The notes under the pieces were generated by a model. That model saw nothing but the letters and a program-made list of their open reading frames with translations, had not been told where the DNA came from and did no database searches. Of a stretch of DNA of 64,000 nucleotides, positions 26,902 through 35,979 are shown piece by piece. This DNA comes from Alkalicoccobacillus plakortidis (lineage in GTDB: Bacteria > Bacillota > Bacilli > Bacillales > Bacillaceae_D): contig NZ_JAMQJY010000001.1 in the NCBI RefSeq assembly GCF_023703085.1, forward strand, positions 806,001 through 870,000. The letters are read 5' to 3'. The position numbers were made by a program, and so were the translations under genes. Positions within the stretch are counted from its first letter, which is position 1, and every line of letters starts with the position of its first letter.

Positions 26902-27804
26902 CTATTTGTTTTGTTCGCTATTTATTAATGCTTTATTCAGAAAATGAATAATAGGAATAGATACCTGAAGGTTTTCTGATAAACGCACGAGAAATCCAAG
27001 TATACTGTCAACCTCAGTCTGTCGTCCGGCTTTTATATCAACAAGCATCGACGATTGGTTTTCCTTTGTTTGCTCACAAATGTTCAACACATTCTGCCAG
27101 TGCTGTTCTTTACCTATCTGAAGTGGGTGAAGTTGAAATGCCTCTTCAAAAACTGCACGCATCATTTGTTTTAATTCAATCGACAAAATTAGTTCTCCAT
27201 TTTGAACACCAGTTAATGCAGTAAGCGGATTAATACATACATTCACTAAAAGCTTAGACCACAACAAAGACTGCCAATCGTCCTCCTTTTTGACAGGAAA
27301 GTCAGATTGACTAATTGTGTGCATCACTTTATTCAAAGCAACTGACTCCTCTTGAAAATAAGACCAATTAAGTTCGCCTATTCCCGTATGACGCACATTT
27401 GTTAGGCTTTCTCGAATCGCACCATGACTGATTGTGCCAAATCCTATATGTATATCCGCTAGTCGATTGGCTTCCTCAACATGAGACATTCCATTTTGTA
27501 AAAAAAGATAGCTTTGATGTTTCCTTCGTTGTGGTTCGATTTGTTTTAAAACATGATGTAGGTCGTAGGATTTCACAGTGAAAATAAGTACATCCGCCTC
27601 TTCTAGAGGTGCATTATTTAAATCAATACTGTTTATAGCAATATTTCGCTTCTTATTATTGTTAATAAGTGTTAGGCCATGTTCATTTATTTCATTTGCT
27701 TGTTTTTTTGTTCTGGTGCACAGCGTAACCTCTTCAATGACCTGTTTCAAATATGCTGCGGTTAGAAGACCAATTGCCCCTCCACCTATTATCATTAGTT
27801 TCAT
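26902..27804 (-). CDS. panE: 2-dehydropantoate 2-reductase (ketopantoate reductase family)
   Basis: NADPH-dependent reductase of pantothenate synthesis. About 300 residues: N-terminal Rossmann fold with IIGGGAIGLLTAAYL (GxGxxG), VLIFTVKSYD and FLQNGMSHVE; C-terminal helical domain with WSKLLVNVCINPLTAL (Lys and Asn of the active site) and the SSMLVDIKAGRQTEVD motif. Equivalent of B. subtilis ylbQ/panE by position. ATG at 27804. Some paralogues reduce other 2-keto acids. Confidence 0.9.
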   Translation of the reverse strand: MKLMIIGGGAIGLLTAAYLKQVIEEVTLCTRTKKQANEINEHGLTLINNNKKRNIAINSIDLNNAPLEEADVLIFTVKSYDLHHVLKQIEPQRRKHQSYLFLQNGMSHVEEANRLADIHIGFGTISHGAIRESLTNVRHTGIGELNWSYFQEESVALNKVMHTISQSDFPVKKEDDWQSLLWSKLLVNVCINPLTALTGVQNGELILSIELKQMMRAVFEEAFQLHPLQIGKEQHWQNVLNICEQTKENQSSMLVDIKAGRQTEVDSILGFLVRLSENLQVSIPIIHFLNKALINSEQNK

Positions 27805-27974
27805 TTCATCCCGTCCTACTCTAATCATTAGTTGAATTGTACCATATACTTCTAGAAAAATAGATCTTTTTTAGTGGATTTATTTCATCAAACACTCGAC
27901 GTAAATAATGCGCTTTCAAATCTTTTATGTTAAGATAATGAAAACGCATTCTTATATTTTTAGGAGGATTTATT

Positions 27975-28487
27975 ATGACGAAACCAATCGTTGAACGCCT
28001 ACTAGTTAACTATAAAACATTAGATGAGTTTAAGAATTTTAGGGAGTTTGGTGCAGCTGAACTTTCAATGAAAGATGATTTAAGTGCAAATATTATTGAG
28101 AATGACAGTGAATCTCCTTTTTACGGTATTTACTTCGGTAAAAAACTTGTTGCCAGAATGAGCCTTTACCGCATTGATCAACGATTTGATCAATATTTTG
28201 ACCCACCTCAGGATTATTTTGAGTTATGGAAGCTTGAAGTGTTAGAACCTTATCGTAATAAAGGCTACGGTCAAGCACTTGTGGAATTTGCTAAAAGCTT
28301 TGGTTTACCAGTCAAGACTAATGCAAGGCAAGCTTCAAGTGAGTTCTGGGACAAATCAGGTTTTGACTCTCTGACGTACGACCCTGAACGTGATCGTGGC
28401 GAAAGTCCCTTTGTATGGTTCCCAGAAGGTGTAATAGAGCAAGAACAACAACCTACCACTGAACCCGTAACAGACAAACAACAATAA
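27975..28487 (+). CDS. ylbP: YlbP, GNAT-family N-acetyltransferase
   Basis: A 170-residue GNAT-fold protein. The acetyl-CoA binding stretch WKLEVLEPYRNKGYGQALVEFAKS (Q/RxxGxG/A-like, about 76-99) is clear, followed by a Q/E-rich tail. Substrate unknown. ATG with TTAGGAGGATTT upstream. It is transcribed divergently from panE and converges on gerR. Confidence 0.88.
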   Translation: MTKPIVERLLVNYKTLDEFKNFREFGAAELSMKDDLSANIIENDSESPFYGIYFGKKLVARMSLYRIDQRFDQYFDPPQDYFELWKLEVLEPYRNKGYGQALVEFAKSFGLPVKTNARQASSEFWDKSGFDSLTYDPERDRGESPFVWFPEGVIEQEQQPTTEPVTDKQQ

Positions 28488-28493
28488 TAAATA

Positions 28494-28525
28494 AAGCCCT
28501 GTCATCTCAGACAGGGCTTTATTTT
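28494..28525. terminator. Terminator between ylbP and gerR
   Basis: GCCCTGTC - atctca - GACAGGGC followed by TTTATTTTT on the plus strand and flanked by AATAAA on the other side; it can serve both converging genes. Confidence 0.85.
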
Positions 28526-28550
28526 TATGAAAAAAGAAGGAATGACTGCC

Positions 28551-29120
28551 TTACATTGTTCGTTCAATTGGATGATCTCTCGTAAACTTTCTAGCTCTAT
28601 CCATGATTGTTAATAGTGCCTTATAATCCTGTGTAATGAGATCTTTATCTCGTGAAAGCTGATCTAGTTTTATCTTCAATTGTTCATTCTCTAGCTTTAA
28701 TTGCCCAAGCTCATACGCATCGTTTGCCTCATGTTTAGATTGGTACTCTGTTAAAAACGTAATCACATCACTAAGATTTAGCTCAGTTGATGGAACAACC
28801 GTTTCTTTTTTGCTCTCAGTTTGCACCTCTACATTTTGTGGAGAAATAGCCGAAGCTGGAGTAGACACCGAGGCTTGTTCAGACTGTCGAGCTGATTTCT
28901 TTGATTTTTGTTTTTTTGCTAACGCAACAGCAGATTCATATTTTTTCCTTATTGCTGAGTTCCACCTAAATCCACAAGCTGCACTAGATCTTGATAATTT
29001 TTTTCCGACTTCTTCAAAAGCCGAAAGCTGTGTACTTGATTCTCGAATATGTCGTAAAACAACTTCAGCAAGCAATAGGTCTTCATCTTCTGACCATGCA
29101 TCTTGACGAGTGACTACCAT
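28551..29120 (-). CDS. gerR: GerR/RsfA-family sporulation transcription regulator
   Basis: About 189 residues. The N-terminal Myb/SANT-like domain ([20 protein letters not shown] ... [16 protein letters not shown]) is the RsfA-family DNA-binding unit; a Lys/Ser-rich linker ([14 protein letters not shown]) and a C-terminal coiled coil (about 120-170) follow. B. subtilis YlbO (GerR), at the same place, is a late sigma-E regulator in the mother cell. ATG at 29120 with AAAGGAGAG upstream. Confidence 0.85.
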   Translation of the reverse strand: MVVTRQDAWSEDEDLLLAEVVLRHIRESSTQLSAFEEVGKKLSRSSAACGFRWNSAIRKKYESAVALAKKQKSKKSARQSEQASVSTPASAISPQNVEVQTESKKETVVPSTELNLSDVITFLTEYQSKHEANDAYELGQLKLENEQLKIKLDQLSRDKDLITQDYKALLTIMDRARKFTRDHPIERTM

Positions 29121-29349
29121 ATTGATCTCTCCTTTTATATCATATGCTTTCTTATGTCTATGCGAATACAAGAATAGATAGACTAGGAACTAGTATTCAG
29201 TTATATCCTTTTTTCAACTACTCTATTCATTAATAGGTAAGAGAACAGAAATGAGGATTAACAGACTTTTAGATTCCCTTCGTATACCTGAAGCAAGCAA
29301 TGACGAAGAAATTATGGAAAGACAAAGCAAAAATACAGATTTCAAACAG

Positions 29350-29387
29350 AAAAATGCCTCTCAGGAACAACTCCCAAGAGGCATTTT
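29350..29387 (-). terminator. Terminator of ylbN-rpmF
   Basis: Stem AAAATGCCTCT with AGAGGCATTTT around a 16-nt loop; on the minus strand TTTTTC follows. It lies 22 bp after the rpmF stop. Confidence 0.75.
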
Positions 29388-29408
29388 ATCTAAGCAAGAA
29401 CTTAGATG

Positions 29409-29579
29409 TTATTTTGTTACTTTTTCACCTTTGTATGATCCACATTCTTTACAAACGCGGTGGCTAAGTTTTAACTCGCCGCATTCTGCACATTTCACCA
29501 TACCAGGGACAGCTAGTTTCAAATGCGTACGACGCTTTCTTTTAGCGGTTTTAGATGTTCTTCTAAATGGTACTGCCAA
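29409..29579 (-). CDS. rpmF: 50S ribosomal protein L32 (zinc-binding form)
   Basis: A 56-residue protein starting (TTG) [18 protein letters not shown], the L32 signature, with a C-terminal zinc ribbon CAEC ... CKEC. All four zinc cysteines are present, so this is the C+ form. TTG start with GGAGGTGGG upstream; no in-frame ATG fits. It follows ylbN as in all Bacillus. Confidence 0.95.
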   Translation of the reverse strand: MAVPFRRTSKTAKRKRRTHLKLAVPGMVKCAECGELKLSHRVCKECGSYKGEKVTK

Positions 29580-29621
29580 TATTCCCACCTCCTTAAAAAA
29601 ATCAATACATTTACTACGTTG

Positions 29622-30137
29622 TCATGACTTATCAAAAAACTTTGCTAAATCAGCCATACGCGGGTCAATCCGATCTTTTTGAGACTCTTCTGTTACAAGT
29701 TCCCAATCTTTACCTGATGGCGGAGCGAGTGGCTCAGCGCCTTCTTCAGCATAAACCTGAAAAGGAACCTCAAGTAGAATCCGTTCTTCCAAGATAGGAG
29801 TTAGATCAATTACATCACCAAGAACCGTGTGAACTTCTTCTTTTTCAGAAACATCAGGCATAACTGATCCATCCGGTAAAAAATGTTCATCAAAGCTAAT
29901 ATCAAGTGGCCATTTTACATCTGCAAGTGTTCTTGCACAAGGTAAAGTCAATTCACCCTCAAGTTTCAAGGAAAAAGTAATTAACTTATTAGGATAAGTT
30001 ACTTCACCTGTCACTCGGATATTTGACATGTCACGAATATCATTGCTAGTTTTCAGTAATTCATCGAACCGAACTGACTCGTTAATAATAAAGGTCTTAT
30101 GCTTAGCTGCTTTTAGTTCTTGCAGCGTCCATTTCAT
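29622..30137 (-). CDS. ylbN: YlbN/YceD-family protein (DUF177)
   Basis: A 171-residue DUF177 protein. YceD-type proteins are always next to rpmF and are thought to help 23S rRNA or ribosome assembly. Typical features are VTGEVTYPNKLITFSLKLEGELTLPCARTL with the conserved Cys, and the C-terminal DPRMADLAKFF ending. ATG with GAGGTG upstream; 42 bp from rpmF. Confidence 0.92.
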   Translation of the reverse strand: MKWTLQELKAAKHKTFIINESVRFDELLKTSNDIRDMSNIRVTGEVTYPNKLITFSLKLEGELTLPCARTLADVKWPLDISFDEHFLPDGSVMPDVSEKEEVHTVLGDVIDLTPILEERILLEVPFQVYAEEGAEPLAPPSGKDWELVTEESQKDRIDPRMADLAKFFDKS

Positions 30138-30295
30138 GATTAACCACCTCTAAGGCACAAAAGTAATTATAGATCTGACACCATGGAATGTCAACCTTTT
30201 TTCTTTACAGTTTAATGCGTATACTAAGATCAGTTCCTCAATTAGAACTATTCCTATTCTAGCATGTCAAATACCCTGAGTAAAGGAGGCCAACC

Positions 30296-31528
30296 ATGCT
30301 TACTCATTCAAAAAAACAAAGAGCCGTTGGACTAGTTGTAGAATATAATCCATTTCATAATGGTCACCTGTATCAACTAAAGCAAGCCAAACTTGAAACA
30401 GGTGCGGATGTTGTCATTGCAGTAATGAGTAGTTCATTTTTGCAACGAGGAGAACCCGCTCTTTTGTCAAAGTGGTCACGCACAAAAATGGCTTTGGCAA
30501 ATGGTGTAGATCTTGTTCTAGAACTTCCTTATGCATATGCCACTCAAAAGGCCGAACAGTTTGCAGCTTGGTGCGATTGCAATCCTAACGGAAATAGGTA
30601 CTGATTGTCTGCATTTTGGTAGTGAATCAGGTTCAATTAAAGACTTTCAACAGTTGCTATTATTTATGCAAGAACATAATGAGCAGTGGAATGCATTGGT
30701 TAAAGGCCATATGCAGCAAGGGTACAGCTATCCAAAGGCATCTGCTCTAGCCTTTAAGAGCTTACATACACAAACTGAACTTTCCTTGGAGCAGCCAAAC
30801 AATATACTCGGCTATCACTATGTCAAAGCGATCGCAGACCAACGTTCTTCTATCAAGCCCTATACAACAAAACGTATTACTGCGGGGTATCACGATCGAA
30901 CAATTACATCACCTACCATCGCTAGTGCAACGAGTATTAGAGAAGCGATAATGGGTCAAGATGATGCTTCTCATCAGATTCAACAGGTTATGCCTGAAGC
31001 ATCGTTCCGTGAATTGTCCACATACAGCTTGAAGCACAAACGCTTCACTTCTGGGAATTGTATTTCCCGTTTTTACAATACCGCATTCTAAGCTCTACGC
31101 CTTCTGAGCTCGCTTCTATTTATGAATGTGAGGAAGGCTTAGAATTTCGATTGTTAGATACCATAACAAAAGCAGCCTCCTTCAAAGAATGGATGGCTGC
31201 TATGAAAACCAAACGATATACATGGACAAGACTACAAAGATTGGCCACTCACGTGCTGACCAATACAACAAAAGATGAAATGAATCAAATTCATGAACAG
31301 AAACTTCCTTATATTCGTCCACTAGGTATGACCAAAGCTGGTCAAGCTTATTTAAACGAACGAAAAAAAGAAATATCAGTACCAATACTCAGTCGATTTG
31401 CTTCAGCAAACGATCAAATGGCCCTTACTGAGCTTAAGGCTGCAAGAGCTTATCTTGCACCACTCGCACAAGAAATTAAAGCAAAACGAATGAATGAAGA
31501 GTTCTCAACTGCACCAATACGTGTTTAA
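30296..31528 (+). CDS. tmcAL: TmcAL (YlbM), tRNA-Met cytidine acetate ligase (two frameshifts)
   Basis: Acetate-dependent enzyme that makes N4-acetylcytidine at the wobble position of elongator tRNA-Met. The start [20 protein letters not shown] carries the nucleotidyltransferase HNGH motif (about residues 21-24); later come SATSIREAI and the C-terminal helical domain ([23 protein letters not shown]). Two breaks: an extra T at 30568 (GCAGCTTGGTGCG for GCAGCTGGTGCG, restoring [13 protein letters not shown]) and a missing base near 31028 (restoring [20 protein letters not shown]). Net frame is restored, giving about 410 residues as expected. ATG with AAAGGAGG upstream. Confidence 0.9.
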
Positions 31529-31553
31529 TTCCACACGTATTGATGTCTTTTTT
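31516..31553 (+). terminator. Possible terminator at end of tmcAL
   Basis: AATACGTGT (overlapping the stop codon) pairs with ACACGTATT, then GATGTCTTTTTTC. The T run starts 5 nt after the stem, so strength is uncertain. Confidence 0.5.
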
Positions 31554-31554
31554 C

Positions 31555-32607
31555 TTAGTTTTGATTTTCTGGTAGGGTTTCAAGGAAGGTAAGTGCATCT
31601 TCCATTGTTTTCACTGGGATCACTTGCATATCTGTGCCAATGTCCTCTGCTGCTGCTTTCGCTTCCTCATAGTTCGTTCCATTTTGTCCTTCTGCATCTG
31701 GCGCAAGGAAATATTTTGCACCCGCTTTATCTGCTGCTACAACCTTCTGTGACGCTCCACCAATTGGACCAACTGTACCTTCCTCATTAATGGTGCCTGT
31801 ACCCGCAACCAAATACCCGTGTGTAATATCTTCAGGAACAAGCTGATTGTAGATTTCAAGGGAGTACATCAGTCCTGCTGATGGTCCACCAATATCCGTT
31901 TCATCAATAGTTACACTTGGAGAGAATGTGACGTCTCGATCGGTAACAGGAGACAGGATACCAAGCCCCACTCTACCATCCTCTACTTCATATTCTTCCG
32001 GGAATGCTTGAAAGCCAAATTTTATTGAGAGATTTTCATTACCACGAGTAACAGTCAAAACAACCTGATCATCCTCTGTATATCCCGACAACAGGTCAAT
32101 GAGATCCTCCGCTGTATGTACAGGCTCGCCATCTACTTCTGTTATCAGATCACCAATTTCAAGGTTCCCTTCAGCAGGCATTCCTTCCATTATCGTTGTT
32201 ACAAGAACTCCATGGTATTCATAAGAGACATCAGCTCCAGCTTGTTCATATGCCGCAATCTTTGCCATTTCCTGCGAATTAGACATCAACAGCATTTGAC
32301 GATCATGATAATCTGAATCGGATTCACTAGAACCCCGCACTTGCTCTTCGGGAATGATATGTCGATATGCGCTCAAATAGGACCATGCAAAATACAACGG
32401 AGTTGCTCGAGCCATCTCAACGGTTGTAAGCATAAAAGCACCCTCTTCAATACCATTTGTTCCTTCAACTGAAATGACTTCTTGAAGCTCTTGAGCAATT
32501 CCAGGTTGTGAATAATAATAAGGAAGTTTTATAAAATTCAATAGAAGAATCACAATGATTATAAGTAAATACCGCATTCTGATTAATGGTTTACGCGGTT
32601 CGGTCAT
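31555..32607 (-). CDS. ylbL: YlbL, SepM-family membrane-anchored Lon-type protease with PDZ domain
   Basis: About 350 residues: N-terminal membrane anchor (about 10-28), a PDZ domain (YHGVLVTTIMEGMPAEGNLE ... GDLITEVDGEPV) and a C-terminal Lon-like protease domain with the catalytic Ser in IGGPSAGLMYSLEIY and the catalytic Lys in GGASQKVVAADKAGA. The family cleaves regulatory proteins outside the cell membrane; in B. subtilis YlbL degrades the division inhibitor YneA. ATG at 32607 with AAGGAGGAGG upstream. Converges on tmcAL. Confidence 0.92.
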   Translation of the reverse strand: MTEPRKPLIRMRYLLIIIVILLLNFIKLPYYYSQPGIAQELQEVISVEGTNGIEEGAFMLTTVEMARATPLYFAWSYLSAYRHIIPEEQVRGSSESDSDYHDRQMLLMSNSQEMAKIAAYEQAGADVSYEYHGVLVTTIMEGMPAEGNLEIGDLITEVDGEPVHTAEDLIDLLSGYTEDDQVVLTVTRGNENLSIKFGFQAFPEEYEVEDGRVGLGILSPVTDRDVTFSPSVTIDETDIGGPSAGLMYSLEIYNQLVPEDITHGYLVAGTGTINEEGTVGPIGGASQKVVAADKAGAKYFLAPDAEGQNGTNYEEAKAAAEDIGTDMQVIPVKTMEDALTFLETLPENQN

Positions 32608-32715
32608 ATTGACCTCCTCCTTCTCACACTTAATTTTCAATCCCGTTCCCTTGGTCTATTTTATCTACGGACACGTATAGTAATACGTATAGAGACAAGC
32701 TAAGGGGGAATAGGA

Positions 32716-33940
32716 GTGCCGATTCTAAAAACATGGCTACTTGCTGGGGCATCAACTTTAATGGCTTTATCTTTAATCATATTCCCTAAAGAAGCCCTAG
32801 AGGCCTCGTTAAATGGTATGGCGATGTGGTGGGATGTCGTTTTCCCTTCACTGTTACCATTTTTCATTTTATCTGAGCTACTCATTGGTTTTGGTGTTGT
32901 TGCCTTTTTAGGCACCATATTAGAGCCATTCATGCGACCGATCTTCCGTGTTCCTGGATCTGGAAGCTTCGTTTGGGCTATGGGACTTGCCTCAGGAAAT
33001 CCAAGCTGGCGCTAAATTAGCAGTTAGATTACGCCAACAAAAAAAAGTATCACGTATAGAAGGCGAACGACTAGCGGCCTTTACCAACTCTTCCAACCCG
33101 TTATTTCTCTTTGGCGCGATTGCTGTTGGTTTTTTTCATAACCCAGCACTTGGTTTACTTCTTGCAAGTGCCCATTATCTTGCTAATATCTTTGTTGGTT
33201 TAACTATGCGGTTTTATGGTCGAAAAGAAGAAACCGTTTCAGACGTTTCAAATGAAATGCGTAGTCGCTTTTCTTTAACAGATGCCGTATCAAGAATGCA
33301 TCAAGAACGCATCCAGGATGGCCGCCCCATTGGACAGCTTTTAGGTGATGCTGTTCAGTCATCTGTACGCACCTTATTGCTTGTTGGTGGATTTATTATT
33401 TTGTTCTCGGTATTAAACAAAATGCTTTCACTTATTGGATTCACAGCTATCGTTGCTGACGGAATTACACTGTTTTTTTCAATGTTCCAGTTTCCACCTA
33501 GCTTAAGTATTCCTTTTGTCTCTGGACTATTTGAAATAACGTCTGGTGCCAATTTAATAGCAGCTAGTGAAGCACAGCTACTTGAAAAAGTTATTGTTGC
33601 TAGTTTTTTTATTGCATTTGGTGGTTTTTCTATTCAAGCTCAAGTTGCTAGCATCTTATCTGAAACAGATTTACGATTTAGACCGTTTTTTATCGGCCGC
33701 ATTCTTCAAGGTTGTTTCAGCGCGATCCTCGTTTGGTTATTATGGAATCCACTCTATCAAAATAGAGTAGCCGTACAAACCAGCAATAGTGAAACAAATA
33801 CTTTTTATCTGGATTTTGTTCATTTGATTCCTGTAGCTTGGAATGATTGGCTGAGTATTTCACCACACATCACACTTTGGGCTCTATTCCTTTTTATCAT
33901 TCTCCAACTTCGTCTCAACCTGCAACGAATTAATAACTAA
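32716..33940 (+). CDS. ylbJ: YlbJ, sporulation integral membrane protein (frameshifted)
   Basis: Mother-cell membrane protein of the nucleoside-transporter/gate-domain superfamily, needed for normal spores in B. subtilis. About 407 residues with around eight membrane segments; motifs WWDVVFPSLLPFFILSELLI, AFTNSSNPLFLFGAIAVGFF and FEITSGANLI. An extra A at 33003 (AATCCAAGCTGG for AATCCAGCTGG) breaks the frame; removal restores GLASGNPAGAKLAVRLRQ. GTG start with AAGGGGGAATAGGA upstream. Its end overlaps the end of coaD by 11 bp. ylbK, usually next to it, is missing. Confidence 0.9.
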
Positions 33941-34403
33941 GACGTAATGCGTTCTCAACTGCTTGTGGAACCAATTCTTTTAGTGGCTGCTTATATTTTG
34001 CCGCTTCCTTCACGATCGTAGAACTAATAAAAGCTAACTCTCCACTCGTTGCTAAAAAGAAGGTCTCTACATTTGGAGCAAATTTGCGATTGACTGCAGC
34101 TACTTGCATCTCGTATTCAAAATCCTTTGCTCCTCTTAAACCACGGATCATAGCGTGTCCATTCTGTTCAACTACGTATTGTACGGTTAATCCTTCATAA
34201 GAGTCGACCGTTACACCTTGTATATGCCGAACAGATTCCTTTATTAATTCAATTCGTTTATCTAAAGAGAAAAGGGTTTGCTTTTTGCTATTATGTACTA
34301 ATAGAACACGAACCTCGCTAAAAACCTTTGAAGCTCGTTCAATCACATCTAAATGTCCTAAAGTAATTGGATCAAATGAACCTGGAAAGATCGCCAATGT
34401 CAT
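33930..34403 (-). CDS. coaD: CoaD, phosphopantetheine adenylyltransferase
   Basis: Penultimate step of coenzyme A synthesis: transfers AMP to 4'-phosphopantetheine. 157 residues with the nucleotidyltransferase motif (T/H)xGH in FDPITLGHLDVIERA (about 11-25), MIRGLRGAKDFEYEMQVA (about 85-102) and SGELAFISSTIVKE (about 120-133). Overlaps rsmD upstream by 4 bp (ATGA-type coupling). Confidence 0.96.
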   Translation of the reverse strand: MTLAIFPGSFDPITLGHLDVIERASKVFSEVRVLLVHNSKKQTLFSLDKRIELIKESVRHIQGVTVDSYEGLTVQYVVEQNGHAMIRGLRGAKDFEYEMQVAAVNRKFAPNVETFFLATSGELAFISSTIVKEAAKYKQPLKELVPQAVENALRLSY

Positions 34404-34975
34404 GATGTTTCACTCCCACTCAATGAATCTCGTGTCCAAATAGATATAACCGTATCACCGTATTGTTCCTCTCTCGTACAGTTTAATTCTCCACAAGCAT
34501 CTGGTAATGAAACGGAAGATGCATGTTCAATGACAATGACCCCATTTTCAGCAAGTAATTGATGTTGTTCAATGGTTTCAAGATGCTGCAATAGAGTTTG
34601 TTTAGCATATGGAGGGTCTAGGAAAATACAGGTAAATGATAATTCTCTTTTTATAATTGCTTTAAGCGCTCGATCGGCATCTGTTCGATAGACTTCTGCT
34701 TTTTCCTCGAAGCGGCAAAATTCCAAATTTGAATGAATGGTTTGAATCGCCTTTTTATCTTGATCGACAAAAATAACCGACTCAAGACCTCTGCTTATGC
34801 CTTCAATGCCAAGTCCTCCACTTCCCGCATATAAATCAAGTCCACTTCCACCATTAAAATACGGGCCAATCATATTAAAAATCGATTCTTTCACTTTGTC
34901 AGTAGTTGGTCTTGTACCCTTACCTGATACTGCTTTTAAAGGAAGTCCCTTTTTTTCACCTGAAATTACTCGCAA
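34400..34975 (-). CDS. rsmD: RsmD (YlbH), 16S rRNA G966 N2-methyltransferase
   Basis: SAM-dependent methyltransferase of 16S rRNA G966. About 191 residues: RVISGEKKG at the N-terminus, TRPTTDKVKESIFNMIG, GLDLYAGSGGLGIEGISRG (SAM site), the catalytic IFLDPPYA and a short C-terminal strand. TTG at 34975 (aligning with MRVISG of B. subtilis) with GGTGATC upstream is preferred; upstream in-frame TTG and ATG lack good ribosome sites. Coupled to coaD. Confidence 0.92.
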   Translation of the reverse strand: MRVISGEKKGLPLKAVSGKGTRPTTDKVKESIFNMIGPYFNGGSGLDLYAGSGGLGIEGISRGLESVIFVDQDKKAIQTIHSNLEFCRFEEKAEVYRTDADRALKAIIKRELSFTCIFLDPPYAKQTLLQHLETIEQHQLLAENGVIVIEHASSVSLPDACGELNCTREEQYGDTVISIWTRDSLSGSETS

Positions 34976-35029
34976 TACGATCACCATGCCTTTATTCGTC
35001 AATTCATGCTCTTATTTTATCCTATTATA

Positions 35030-35200
35030 TCATGAAAATGAATTCGAATATTTCATGTATAGATAATGACTTGTCCGACAATACTACGAACTAACAGCAT
35101 GTTTTCATGTTGTGACAACCACGGAGAAGACTTACATTCCCCATAAGCTCTCTCCGGTTTCTCCTCTCCCATAGCCTAACGCATATATCATGTGTGTAGG
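35030..35200 (-). promoter_or_regulatory. Structured leader upstream of rsmD (candidate ylbH leader RNA)
   Basis: On the minus strand the 5' region of rsmD holds several hairpins: AACCGGAGA pairing with TCTCCGTGGTT over a 17-20 nt loop (about 35117-35158), GTTG-tca-CAAC (about 35110) and CATG-aaaa-CATG. A conserved ylbH leader RNA upstream of this gene is a known Bacillus motif. The position is right, but I cannot confirm the consensus. The alternative is a plus-strand leader of the gene at 35303. Confidence 0.42.
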
Positions 35201-35204
35201 CACC

Positions 35205-35233
35205 CGCAGTCAATTGACTGCGGTTTTTTTTAT
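35205..35233 (+). terminator. Strong plus-strand hairpin terminator with no gene upstream
   Basis: CCGCAGTC-AATT-GACTGCGG followed by eight T on the plus strand. The only upstream gene, rsmD, points the other way. It therefore ends either a small plus-strand RNA antisense to the rsmD leader, or works as an attenuator in the leader of the gene at 35303. Confidence 0.75.
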
Positions 35234-35302
35234 TCTCGACTGGTCATTCGATTCATGCTATAGTGACTCGAGATTAGTACGTGTCAATTGGAGGAGTTAT
35301 AT

Positions 35303-35695
35303 ATGATCCAACGCTTTATTGAACTAGGAGAAGGTTACGGAGACTTTTACGAATTAATAGAACTTGCCTTATCAAATAAACAACGTGTCCACCATTTAAT
35401 CCAAATTGAAACAACGATAAAAGAACAAAAACGAGCATCACTAGCCGTTGTTCTTCAGCCTGCAACAAAAGCTGGATTCATGCCCATATATTTTTGTCGG
35501 GAAGGCATTAGCATTCACTCCGAGAGAGTAAGTGAACGAATACGTGTTTTCAACGAATTAGCTGAAACGATACATAAAAAGATTCGTTATCTTGAAGTTC
35601 GACCTTCTGCCGATTTCCCAGAAAAAGATTTATATCAGCAGTATCTAATCGGTGTTCTACGCGTAAACCACTGTATACCACCTTTAAATTGGTAG
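35303..35695 (+). CDS. Conserved Bacillaceae protein, DUF7147-like (function unknown)
   Basis: A 130-residue soluble protein starting MIQRFIELGEGYGDFYELIE and ending LRVNHCIPPLNW. I recognise it as a family of small Bacillus proteins, sometimes mislabelled methylthioribose kinase; it has no kinase motifs. No membrane segment. ATG with GGAGGAG upstream; a TTG 15 bp earlier would place the start inside the ribosome site. A terminator-like hairpin lies 70 bp upstream and a strong terminator 50 bp downstream. Confidence 0.6.
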   Translation: MIQRFIELGEGYGDFYELIELALSNKQRVHHLIQIETTIKEQKRASLAVVLQPATKAGFMPIYFCREGISIHSERVSERIRVFNELAETIHKKIRYLEVRPSADFPEKDLYQQYLIGVLRVNHCIPPLNW

Positions 35696-35745
35696 TGAAA
35701 TGAATGATTTACGGAAGCGGCTGGACAGACAAGTTTTAGCTATCC

Positions 35746-35788
35746 CAAATAAACCGGATCATCACATGCTGATGATCCGGTTTATTTG
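35746..35788 (+). terminator. Terminator after the 35303 gene
   Basis: Perfect 19-bp stem (CAAATAAACCGGATCATCA and its complement) with loop CATGC; the distal arm runs into TTTATTTGTTTG. Confidence 0.85.
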
Positions 35789-35881
35789 TTTGTCAAAAAT
35801 GAAAATAGGTAAGCTACCGCTCCAGACATACATTCCGCACCCATCCATGGAGCATGAGATCGCAGATTTCCCTTGAAACAA

Positions 35882-35920
35882 AAATGACGAACGACCCTAC
35901 ACCAGGATCATTCGTCTTAA
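35882..35920 (-). terminator. Terminator after MFS gene (ACGAACG-type hairpin)
   Basis: GACGAACGACCC pairs with GGATCATTCGTC; on the minus strand CATTTTTG follows, 60 bp after the MFS stop. Same hairpin family as 9904 and 43341. Confidence 0.65.
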
Positions 35921-35979
35921 AGGTTATCCGTACTTCTTGTACATCATTAAAAGTAAATTCACTTTAATGGATTATGCAA

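Noticed and set aside
29251..29682. Plus-strand open frame of 143 codons
   Set aside because: It is antisense to rpmF and the end of ylbN, both clearly real on the other strand.
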